A stretch of DNA of 16,778 nt from an uncultured Dysgonomonas sp. (GTDB lineage: Bacteria; Bacteroidota; Bacteroidia; Bacteroidales; Dysgonomonadaceae), in contig CALKIV010000037.1 in NCBI GenBank assembly GCA_937995835.1, positions 1 to 16,778 on the forward strand. The letters are read 5' to 3'. Below the pieces are notes generated by a model, which saw only the letters and a list, made by a program, of their open reading frames with translations, had not been told where the DNA came from and did no database searches. Position numbers and translations under genes: made by a program. Every line of letters starts with the position of its first letter. Position 1 is the first letter of the stretch. Shown here piece after piece: positions 1 to 6,335 of this stretch.

Positions 1-267
1 GTGAAAATTTACATTTCTAATGTAGATATTCCAACCTCTTTGGTTTATCTTAAAAATGAAGACCAAAGCTTAATCAATACAGAAGCCTCTGTTCACACTC
101 TGTTTGGAACGACAAGCCATATCCTCACCTTTAGTGAAAATATTGTAACATTGACGAAAAACTATTTTAGGCATCTATTGAACTTTTCTACTCTCATCAC
201 TCAAAGTGGAGCTAAATATCGTATTCCTTATTTGTCGAGACAGCGAAAAATAATTAGTTCAATGTAA
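1..267 (+). CDS. C-terminal part of a paralogue of the neighbouring HTH-type protein (5' end outside window)
   Basis: The frame is open from the first base to the TAA at 265-267, giving 88 residues. The GTG at base 1 is probably an internal codon, because the visible part aligns with the last ~86 residues of the 321-residue protein encoded convergently next door. Shared landmarks in the same order are IYIS near the start, a Ser and a Tyr ten to fourteen residues on, HTL, then STLI followed two residues later by a glycine, and a basic R-K/R-I-I motif exactly three residues before the stop. On that reading about 235 residues, including any DNA-binding domain, lie to the left of the window. The gene overlaps the convergent gene by 14 bp. 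Function is unknown; if the missing N-terminus resembles its neighbour's, it would be a regulator. A short stand-alone protein starting at the GTG cannot be excluded but is less likely. Confidence 0.65.
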   Translation: MKIYISNVDIPTSLVYLKNEDQSLINTEASVHTLFGTTSHILTFSENIVTLTKNYFRHLLNFSTLITQSGAKYRIPYLSRQRKIISSM

Positions 268-277
268 TAATTCTTCG
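244..277. repeat. Imperfect inverted repeat spanning both convergent stop codons
   Basis: Arms 244-256 and 265-277 match in 11 of 13 positions around an 8-base centre (257-264). The TAA of the plus-strand gene and the TAA of the minus-strand gene sit symmetrically at the inner ends of the arms. The symmetry is explained at least partly by coding homology: both genes end with codons for a basic-basic-Ile-Ile motif, read in opposite directions. It could also act as a weak bidirectional terminator, although it is AT-rich and lacks a clear T-tract. Confidence 0.5.
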
Positions 278-1219
278 ACAATATTGTTTCTGCTTATCGA
301 AAAATATTTTCTTTTCAACGCTGCCTCCTTTTGAGATAAGCGTTGAATATTTTTTGACGGAATTTATCCACTCCTCTTGCATCGTGATAAATAGAGGGTT
401 CTCTGAAATCATTATATTCAAGGTGTGTAATTGCATTTGTGCATATTTAGAGCTCTTAGTGTCTATATAAGCATAAGATGCATCCAGAGAGATATCAGAG
501 ATATAGATATTTATTTTATTTCCTAGTTTGTTTTTTCCTGTACTGCATAGTATCTCCAATTCTTTTATAAACTCTATCAGATCGGTTTTCAAAAGCTTTA
601 AATCTTCATCGCTCAGAAGTTCCAACTCTTTGAAATACAGGATATCGTCGACTATTTCTAAGATAATATGCTTGTCGAAGATGATGGTTGTTGAGTTAAG
701 AGCATGCATTCTAGCCTCCAATCTACGGCAGAGGGCTTTGTGCGATGGAGGTATTGTTGATTCAGAGAATGTTTTAATCGTCACAGAAGTTATATTCTGA
801 AAGTATTTCTTGTAGATGTAAAATTTGTAGAGATTGTCGTATTTTAACACACAAGAATAAGGTATAATATTGCAAGCAACATTGAGTTCTGTTTGGCTGA
901 TATCTTCTATACCTTCATATAAATCTAATTGTTTTTCTAAAACATGTCGACTAAAAGCAATAGGATCAGCCTCAGTGCCTCTGAAAGCCAGATTCATGTA
1001 TATGTTATTGGAAACTGATAGACTGTCGAGGGAAATGTTTAGTTCTTGAGCAAGTAGGACGGCTTCTCCATAAGAAAATAAAACTTCTTTATTTAATCTT
1101 CTTATAGCTGCACTTTTTCCTATAGAGAGTATGGTTGAAACATAATCAATACATTCTTTTTTGTTTGTGAAAAAAAGTGATATAGTATCTACTAATTTAG
1201 AATTTATTTTCTCTTCCAT
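254..1219 (-). CDS. Putative transcriptional regulator with N-terminal helix-turn-helix-like domain
   Basis: The product is 321 residues. Residues ~24-66 look like a helix-turn-helix of the type found at the start of a large, uncharacterised group of Bacteroidales proteins: a helix, a turn with I-G-K-S-A-A, a second helix with R-R-L-N, then F-S-Y-G-E-A and a helix ending L-N-I-S-L-D. The remaining ~250 residues are not a domain I recognise; they are mixed alpha/beta with several Tyr- and Leu-rich stretches, and no signal peptide or membrane segment is visible. The ATG at 1217-1219 is supported by a -7 element about 20 bp upstream. The gene ends 14 bp inside a convergent paralogue. It lies downstream of, and in the same orientation as, the two-component pair, but a 243-bp gap and its own promoter argue for separate transcription. 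The regulator role is inferred from the N-terminus only. Confidence 0.7.
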   Translation of the reverse strand: MEEKINSKLVDTISLFFTNKKECIDYVSTILSIGKSAAIRRLNKEVLFSYGEAVLLAQELNISLDSLSVSNNIYMNLAFRGTEADPIAFSRHVLEKQLDLYEGIEDISQTELNVACNIIPYSCVLKYDNLYKFYIYKKYFQNITSVTIKTFSESTIPPSHKALCRRLEARMHALNSTTIIFDKHIILEIVDDILYFKELELLSDEDLKLLKTDLIEFIKELEILCSTGKNKLGNKINIYISDISLDASYAYIDTKSSKYAQMQLHTLNIMISENPLFITMQEEWINSVKKYSTLISKGGSVEKKIFFDKQKQYCRRIITLN

Positions 1220-1238
1220 TGTGTAAATTGTTTAGGCA

Positions 1239-1246
1239 CAAATGTA
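1239..1246 (-). promoter_or_regulatory. Bacteroidota -7 promoter element for the HTH-type gene
   Basis: The minus strand reads TACATTTG, an exact match to TAnnTTTG, ending 19 bases before the ATG at 1219. Transcription would start near 1232, giving a leader of roughly 13 bases. No convincing -33 TTG element is seen at the usual spacing. Confidence 0.5.
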
Positions 1247-1438
1247 GAAAAAGATACTTATATTTTAGTATATTATGGGCATATTAATACAAATTTGAGA
1301 TTCAAAAAAACAATATTATACTCGTCAATTTGCATTTTTTAAAGCAATATGATGTAATTGTATTTATTTATAGTTGTGAAGAGAGCTCTGAGTCTATTTT
1401 GTGAAACAAATTGTCATGCTGACGAAAGGACTACATGG

Positions 1439-1459
1439 AATTTGCAAATAGTGCAAATT
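1439..1459 (-). terminator. Possible hairpin directly after the response-regulator gene
   Basis: A perfect 7-bp inverted repeat (1439-1445 and 1453-1459) with a 7-base loop begins three bases past the stop codon of the LytTR regulator. It is AT-rich and is not followed by a T-run on the minus strand, so termination here is uncertain. The rest of the 1220-1462 gap holds only the promoter element listed separately and no recognisable gene. Confidence 0.3.
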
Positions 1460-1462
1460 ATC

Positions 1463-2218
1463 TTATTTACTAATGAGATTTTTATATACTATGGAGTTGA
1501 GAAATTCTTCTCTTCGGTGTCGTGATATGGGTAACTCTTTACCATTGATCACTAACTTCGTTCCACTAACTTTATCGATACGACTGACATTTACCAGATA
1601 AGAATTGTGTATTCTGAAAAAATGAGATTTAGGTAATATATCTTCAAGCGAAATCATCGTTTGATGGATAACAAAAGTTTTGCCAGAAATGAAGTTCAAC
1701 TTTAAGTAGTTTTGCATCGATTCTGCAAACAAAATATCTTCCCATTCTATCCTCTGATATGTGTCTCCTTGGCGAATATACATACTCAGAACATTGTCAT
1801 TTTCTCTACTATCTAGTATGATGCGTGATTTGTATAAGTCAAGAGCCTTCTGTGTTGCTTGTAAAAAGCGCTGAAAGGTGTATGGCTTCAATAAGTAGTC
1901 AACTACATTGAGACGATACCCTTCTAAGGCATATTCCGAGTAGGCGGTCGTCAGTATTGTTAAAGGAGGATTGGGTAATGTTTCCAACAGTTCCAGACCT
2001 GTCAGACGAGGCATATTTATATCCAAAAACATCAGGTCGATGGGCTTCTCCTTTAATATTTCTATTGCTTCTAAGGCCGACAGACAGGTGTCGACAACCT
2101 CAAAAGAACCAATGTCTTCTAAGAAATCTACAATGCCATCGATGGCATTTTCTTCATCATCCACTATCAAACATTTCATTCGTGGATTCGTGGCTTGGTT
2201 GGCTATTATATTAGTCAT
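1463..2218 (-). CDS. LytTR-family response regulator
   Basis: The 251-residue protein has a receiver domain (about residues 14-130) followed by a LytTR DNA-binding domain (about 145-245). The acidic pocket is D20/D21, the phosphoacceptor is D66 in F-L-D-I-N-M-P, T91 is the switch residue and K111 lies in L-L-K-P-Y. The second domain carries the family hallmarks I-L-F-A-E-S near its start and F-F-R-I-H-N-S-Y-L-V-N in its core. The domains define a LytR/AgrA-type regulator that binds paired direct repeats. The gene begins three bases after the stop of the histidine kinase, so the two form an operon and cognate pair. Met14 (codon 2177-2179), just before K-C-L-I-V-D-D, is an equally plausible start; no Shine-Dalgarno sequence distinguishes them. 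Confidence 0.95.
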   Translation of the reverse strand: MTNIIANQATNPRMKCLIVDDEENAIDGIVDFLEDIGSFEVVDTCLSALEAIEILKEKPIDLMFLDINMPRLTGLELLETLPNPPLTILTTAYSEYALEGYRLNVVDYLLKPYTFQRFLQATQKALDLYKSRIILDSRENDNVLSMYIRQGDTYQRIEWEDILFAESMQNYLKLNFISGKTFVIHQTMISLEDILPKSHFFRIHNSYLVNVSRIDKVSGTKLVINGKELPISRHRREEFLNSIVYKNLISK

Positions 2219-2221
2219 TGT

Positions 2222-3247
2222 TTACATTTTTAGATTGAGAATCGTGGAATAGGATGTATCAGAATCATTAATCTGTAAGTTATATTTATTTGCATAAAGA
2301 ATATTTAATCTCTTCTTGATGTTTTCTAATCCGATGCCTGATTCGTCTTTCTTGATTTTGGGTTGATCAGCATATTTTGAGTTTTCTACTGTCAGTGTCA
2401 AGTTTCTACCTAGCTGTTTTAGAGTGATGTGTACATATCCCTTTTCGGTTTTGGAGCGGGAGACATGTTTGAAGGCATTCTCGATGAAGGTGATGAGCAA
2501 GAGAGGAGGAAATGTGATACTATCATCTTCCACGTCCCAAGAGCATTGTACGTCTAGGGTGTTTTTCCATCTCATTTTTTCTATTTTGATAAAATCTTCT
2601 AAGAAGTCTATCTCTTGTCGGATGCTCACTGTTTCCTTCTGACCATTATAGAGCTGATAGCGAAGGATATTGGTGTATTGTACTAAAACAGAGGAAGCCA
2701 GTTCGGGCTCTTTTCTGATCAGGATGTTGATGTGATTCAGTACGTTAAACATAAAGTGAGGATTGATTTGAGCCTGAAGGATTTGCAAGCTGGAATCTGC
2801 TAACTCTTTCTGCAATCTGATATTTTGCTCAAAGAATCTTATTCCACAAAAACTAAGATTGATGACCAAAGAGGTGAGAATGATATTCAAAAACTGATAT
2901 TCGCCAATGTTCCACTTTTGCATAAACTCTGAGGGAGAAAATATGCCTATATGTTCCAATTGATTGAACAGAATAATAATGAAAGGAATGCAGATGGCAT
3001 AACTTAAGGATAGAACAAAAAACTGAACGACAAATTTCAGCATATTTTTGTCATTCATGGCTTTTCTCAGCAATGATTTGCTCAGATAATTCGTAAATGG
3101 ATATGCTACCACCACCACAGTAAGAGCAAAAGCAAAAGACTCATAAATGCCCATTGCCTCCATAAATTGAACCCAATAGACAGTGAAGATAAAACCCCAA
3201 GTGAGGTTGACAAATTGGTCTAAATTTTTTATATGATCAAATTTCAT
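2222..3247 (-). CDS. LytS-type sensor histidine kinase (membrane-bound)
   Basis: From the ATG at 3245-3247 the product is 341 residues. Four hydrophobic segments (about 12-29, 36-52, 71-96, 119-136) form the membrane part and leave no large external sensor domain. The cytoplasmic half is the His_kinase/HATPase pair of the LytS group: phosphoacceptor His164 in Q-I-N-P-H-F-M-F-N, the N-box as F-I-E-N-A-F-K-H (Asn257), and a G-box E-S-G-I-G-L-E-N-I-K-K-R-L near 303-314. It should phosphorylate the LytTR regulator encoded three bases downstream. An upstream in-frame ATG at 3326-3328 would add 27 residues, but that stretch carries two copies of the -7 motif and a 21-bp-period repeat and looks like promoter DNA, so I prefer the inner start. 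The signal sensed cannot be read from the sequence. Confidence 0.92.
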   Translation of the reverse strand: MKFDHIKNLDQFVNLTWGFIFTVYWVQFMEAMGIYESFAFALTVVVVAYPFTNYLSKSLLRKAMNDKNMLKFVVQFFVLSLSYAICIPFIIILFNQLEHIGIFSPSEFMQKWNIGEYQFLNIILTSLVINLSFCGIRFFEQNIRLQKELADSSLQILQAQINPHFMFNVLNHINILIRKEPELASSVLVQYTNILRYQLYNGQKETVSIRQEIDFLEDFIKIEKMRWKNTLDVQCSWDVEDDSITFPPLLLITFIENAFKHVSRSKTEKGYVHITLKQLGRNLTLTVENSKYADQPKIKKDESGIGLENIKKRLNILYANKYNLQINDSDTSYSTILNLKM

Positions 3248-3251
3248 GCTA

Positions 3252-3299
3252 CAAAGGTAAGCGATTAATTTATAGTGAGCTTGCCAACAATCAAAGGTA
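3252..3299 (-). promoter_or_regulatory. Two copies of the -7 element upstream of the kinase/regulator operon
   Basis: TACCTTTG occurs twice on the minus strand, at 3252-3259 and 3292-3299, both exact matches to TAnnTTTG. The proximal copy ends five bases before the kinase ATG, so its transcript would start at or almost at the start codon. The distal copy would give a leader of about 40 bases. Neither has a good -33 element at normal spacing, which fits activator-dependent expression. Confidence 0.45.
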
Positions 3300-3316
3300 A
3301 AAGTCCAACGATCAAA
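3284..3316 (-). promoter_or_regulatory. Candidate LytTR operator: 12-bp direct repeat with 21-bp period
   Basis: On the plus strand CCAACAATCAAA (3284-3295) and CCAACGATCAAA (3305-3316) differ at one of 12 positions and are offset by exactly 21 bp, two helical turns. LytTR proteins such as AgrA bind paired ~9-bp direct repeats with a 12-13-bp spacer and a GTT core; read on the minus strand both copies contain a GTTGG core. The pair lies about 38-70 bp upstream of the proposed kinase start and 90-122 bp upstream of the divergent gene, so it could serve either promoter. Confidence 0.45.
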
Positions 3317-3344
3317 ATCATTTCGCACTTCTTGAAATCCTCAT

Positions 3345-3352
3345 GATATTTG
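3345..3352 (+). promoter_or_regulatory. Weak -7 element for the outer-membrane-type gene
   Basis: GATATTTG matches TAnnTTTG in five of the six specified bases (first T replaced by G) and would place the transcript start about 45 bases before the ATG at 3406. No other candidate is visible in the short divergent gap. Confidence 0.3.
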
Positions 3353-3405
3353 CAACGTAAAACTGAATAGAAAAAGGAATTATTTAAAGATAACAATTAA
3401 AACCT

Positions 3406-4308
3406 ATGAGATTATTATTGACTTGTTTTTTTATCTGTGCATTAAGTTTATCAAATTATGCGCAAGTATCGTTAAAAACTGAATATTTTGGAAAATCTAA
3501 CTATCGGATCAATAAGGACGACAAGGACGAACGAGTGGGCGAGAGTAAAGGTTCTGCTATGGTTTATCAGGCAGCTGTAAATGTGCCTTTGTCTCTGAAA
3601 TTTAATGAAAATAAACGTCCGACGATGTGGTCTGTCAGTGCTGGAGGAACTTATGTAAACCTGAATAATGAGAAGTTTACAGAGCCGCTCGTTATTGATG
3701 AAATAATGAATTTAGGGATCAGTCTCAATCACCTCAGACCATTGAGTGCCAAGTGGTCGATGATGGCTAGCCTTGGAGGTGGAATATTTATGCCAACTAC
3801 TCGATTTTCTAAGATAAGATATAAGAACGTACTTGCCAGTGGGGCAATTGTCTTTATTCATCATTTCAATGACAAGTTTCAATTTGGAGGAGGAGTAGCG
3901 ATGAACAACTCCTTCGGCTTTCCGATGGTGTTTCCAGCAATCTATCTCAATTGGGCTACTCAAGGGCGATTTGGAGTTAACATATCATTGATGGATGGTT
4001 TGGCATTATCGGCAAATTATGAGGCTAGCAAAATGTTGAAACTGAATGTTGTTGTGGAGATGAGTGGCCAAATGGCTTTGTTGGAACAAGAGGGTAAAGA
4101 TAAAATATTTTCGCATCAATACATTGTTGTGGGATTCCGTCCGGAGATCAAACTGGGAAGTCGAGTAACGATACCCATAACTTTAGGAATCAGTGCTACA
4201 CGTCCGGCCGAAATGTCTAATAGAAATCTTAAGAGCATGTTCAAAAGTAAAGGCTATTATTTTCAGGTGGCTCCTTATGCCTCTGCTGGGCTAAAAGTAG
4301 GATTTTAG
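3406..4308 (+). CDS. Secreted, probable outer-membrane beta-barrel protein (DUF6268-like)
   Basis: The 300-residue product starts with a typical signal peptide (a short basic start, a hydrophobic run, then N-Y-A-Q with cleavage near residue 20). The mature part is built of alternating polar/hydrophobic segments rich in Gly, aromatic residues and turns, and it ends in G-L-K-V-G-F with a terminal Phe, the usual end of barrel proteins assembled by the BAM machinery. In overall pattern it resembles the DUF6268 family of Bacteroidota; I am not certain of the family name without a search. It is divergent from the LytS/LytTR pair, with a candidate operator and both promoters between them, which suggests it is a regulatory target. 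Its function is unknown; a pore, a channel or a structural protein are all possible. Confidence 0.75.
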   Translation: MRLLLTCFFICALSLSNYAQVSLKTEYFGKSNYRINKDDKDERVGESKGSAMVYQAAVNVPLSLKFNENKRPTMWSVSAGGTYVNLNNEKFTEPLVIDEIMNLGISLNHLRPLSAKWSMMASLGGGIFMPTTRFSKIRYKNVLASGAIVFIHHFNDKFQFGGGVAMNNSFGFPMVFPAIYLNWATQGRFGVNISLMDGLALSANYEASKMLKLNVVVEMSGQMALLEQEGKDKIFSHQYIVVGFRPEIKLGSRVTIPITLGISATRPAEMSNRNLKSMFKSKGYYFQVAPYASAGLKVGF

Positions 4309-4438
4309 CTTGGTAGATGACAATAGACGGGTATAAAATACAGACTGTTATTCTCTTGCATAGTTCTCTACTGATATATGAATTAGGGAGGAGGAGGCAA
4401 AAAGTAATTTTAAGTTCTTTTTTATTGATTTAAAAAAT

Positions 4439-4446
4439 TAACTTTG
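4439..4446 (+). promoter_or_regulatory. Bacteroidota -7 element for the phosphoethanolamine-transferase-like gene
   Basis: TAACTTTG is an exact TAnnTTTG match 44 bases before the ATG at 4491. Transcription would begin near 4452, downstream of any influence from the preceding gene. The rest of the 4309-4490 gap shows no gene and no clear terminator for the gene before it. Confidence 0.5.
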
Positions 4447-4490
4447 CGCGTAAGGAGAATATTTCTACTTACGCAATCTTACTTGTGGCT

Positions 4491-6173
4491 ATGGCTTTTT
4501 TCAAAATATCACAGATCAAATCGGTACTGTCCTCTATTCTAGCTTATAAATGGTCTATACTATGTAGTATTTACTTTTGTATGATCGTTTTTTATCCAAA
4601 TTTTTCATCAACAGAGTTTTCTTCTTTTGCTATAAGTAAATTTTTAGGAGCCGTATCTTTGATCTTTATTCTGCATGTCTTGGCAAAAACAAGGTATACC
4701 TTACCTCTGACTATTCTATTGGGGATAATAATCATTATCAATGCTTATTTCTCTTTTGTGCTTACTACCAATTTTATAAGTTTGGGGATAATAGCATCTA
4801 TGATCGAGTCTGATGTTAGTGAGGCTGTAACGGTGTTAGGTGGACGGATATTGCCCATCCTGATTATTGTTGTATTGACTACGAGTTTGATATACTTGGC
4901 ACTGAGAGAGCTGAAGGTGTCGGCATTAAAACGACGAGTGTCTGTTTTGATTGTCTTCTTTTATGCCTTTTCTTTACTTCCGGTGTTAACGCTTCGCCGT
5001 ATTCTTCTTACTAATTTGAGATTTCAGTTTCATAGTCTTTCTCTTTTTTATACACAATTGGTAGTAAATGAATATTCTCCTCTTTTATATGGTAATGTAG
5101 CAACGTTGGTGTCCTATGTCAATGAGGTTAGCACACTTAAGCAAGCTTTCCAAAATGAGCGAAAGATTAAAGATGGGATGACTATCAATACAGAATTGAG
5201 TGATTCTTTGAAAGTCAGTAAGATTTATTTAGTGGTGGGTGAAAGTGCTACTCGAGCGCATATGTCACTTTATGATTATAGTGTAAAGACGACTCCATTT
5301 TTAGATAGCTTGTCGTATGTAGATAGTGTAAACATGTCTTACTATTATGCTTTGACAGGAGCAACTCTTACTCGTAATTCTGTTCCTATGATTTTAGGAA
5401 CCTCTTCGGCTCACGATAGAACAGCATTTAGTCGAGAAAAAACACTGCTTGATTTAGCAAATGAGTCTGGATACGAAACATTTTGGCTTTCCAATCAACC
5501 TCGAGTTGATAGTTGGGATATTCAAATGGGGAGTTTTATTTCCAGGTTATCTCAGATGTCGCAAAACTTACGTCACTTATCTCCTGCTTATGGCGAAGAC
5601 TTTGATGTGCTATCTGCATTAAAAGAGGTGCATGAGGAAACTGATAGGCCCCAGCTTTTTGTTTTGCACATCACTGGTAGCCATGAGACTTATTCAGATC
5701 GCTATGACGAAATAGATGAAGATGCAATAAATGGTGAAGGAGTTGTTGTTGACTATGATCGAAGTATTTATCATACAGATCGGTTCTTGCAACGGTTATA
5801 TAATGAAGTGATGAGCAAAGATCAATCTTCTCTTCTTATTTATATGTCTGATCATGGTGAGGATATAGGCGTGGGGCATGGCTTTACGATGACCAAAACA
5901 CAATTTAAAGTTCCTTTAGTTACTATAAATAATAGTTTGTATTCAATAGATTCTGTGGTTGCCAAGTATTTGGATCAACAGGTATGGGAAGCCGAAACTG
6001 AGTATAATATAAATACCGGAAGTATTATGTACATCGTTTCCGATGTTTTGGGATATACAATCAGCGATGATTTGGTAGAGCAGGTTATTGATGATGGAAG
6101 ATCTGTATATCATAGGGATGAAATCTTCTCTTATAAAGAGATTTTTGAGCAAAAAAACTCCATTGAAGACTAA
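4491..6173 (+). CDS. Phosphoethanolamine-transferase-like membrane enzyme (sulfatase superfamily)
   Basis: I take the ATG at 4491, two codons after an in-frame GTG, giving 560 residues. About five hydrophobic segments (roughly 19-35, 45-65, 70-94, 119-138, 149-167) are followed by a large periplasmic catalytic domain. The catalytic domain has the alkaline-phosphatase-fold motifs of lipid A/LPS-core phosphoethanolamine transferases: V-V-G-E-S-A-T-R-A-H-M-S-L-Y with Glu251 as metal ligand and Thr254 as likely nucleophile, H-I-T-G-S-H (His393/His398), S-D-H-G-E-D (Asp454/His455) and V-G-H-G (His463). The G-E-S...R-x-H-M-S-L-Y form resembles the CptA/EptC branch more than EptA. The expected reaction moves phosphoethanolamine from phosphatidylethanolamine to LPS sugars, lipid A or another periplasmic acceptor. 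The acceptor cannot be assigned from sequence. Confidence 0.88.
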   Translation: MAFFKISQIKSVLSSILAYKWSILCSIYFCMIVFYPNFSSTEFSSFAISKFLGAVSLIFILHVLAKTRYTLPLTILLGIIIIINAYFSFVLTTNFISLGIIASMIESDVSEAVTVLGGRILPILIIVVLTTSLIYLALRELKVSALKRRVSVLIVFFYAFSLLPVLTLRRILLTNLRFQFHSLSLFYTQLVVNEYSPLLYGNVATLVSYVNEVSTLKQAFQNERKIKDGMTINTELSDSLKVSKIYLVVGESATRAHMSLYDYSVKTTPFLDSLSYVDSVNMSYYYALTGATLTRNSVPMILGTSSAHDRTAFSREKTLLDLANESGYETFWLSNQPRVDSWDIQMGSFISRLSQMSQNLRHLSPAYGEDFDVLSALKEVHEETDRPQLFVLHITGSHETYSDRYDEIDEDAINGEGVVVDYDRSIYHTDRFLQRLYNEVMSKDQSSLLIYMSDHGEDIGVGHGFTMTKTQFKVPLVTINNSLYSIDSVVAKYLDQQVWEAETEYNINTGSIMYIVSDVLGYTISDDLVEQVIDDGRSVYHRDEIFSYKEIFEQKNSIED

Positions 6174-6335
6174 TTTTCTATTTTCAGATAAAGTACATAT
6201 ACTCTAAATGAAACAGAGAGATAGATCTATAAATATGATATTAAAGGCACAATCTTTGGATAGTTGAACGTTTGATGTAACAGAATATAAGTATTAGCGT
6301 CCTATCTATTCAATCTAAATTAACATAAATTTTAT

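Noticed and set aside
1..3. GTG at base 1 as a true start codon
   Set aside because: The frame is open at the edge and the peptide aligns with the C-terminus only of a 321-residue paralogue, so the gene most likely starts outside the window.
1382..1389. Palindrome AGAGCTCT in the gap upstream of the HTH-type gene
   Set aside because: Eight-base palindromes are expected by chance in a sequence this long, and it has no spacing relation to a promoter.
4451..4460. Purine-rich AAGGAG as a ribosome binding site for the transferase gene
   Set aside because: It is more than 30 bases upstream of the ATG, too far to act as one, and Bacteroidota mostly do not rely on such sites.
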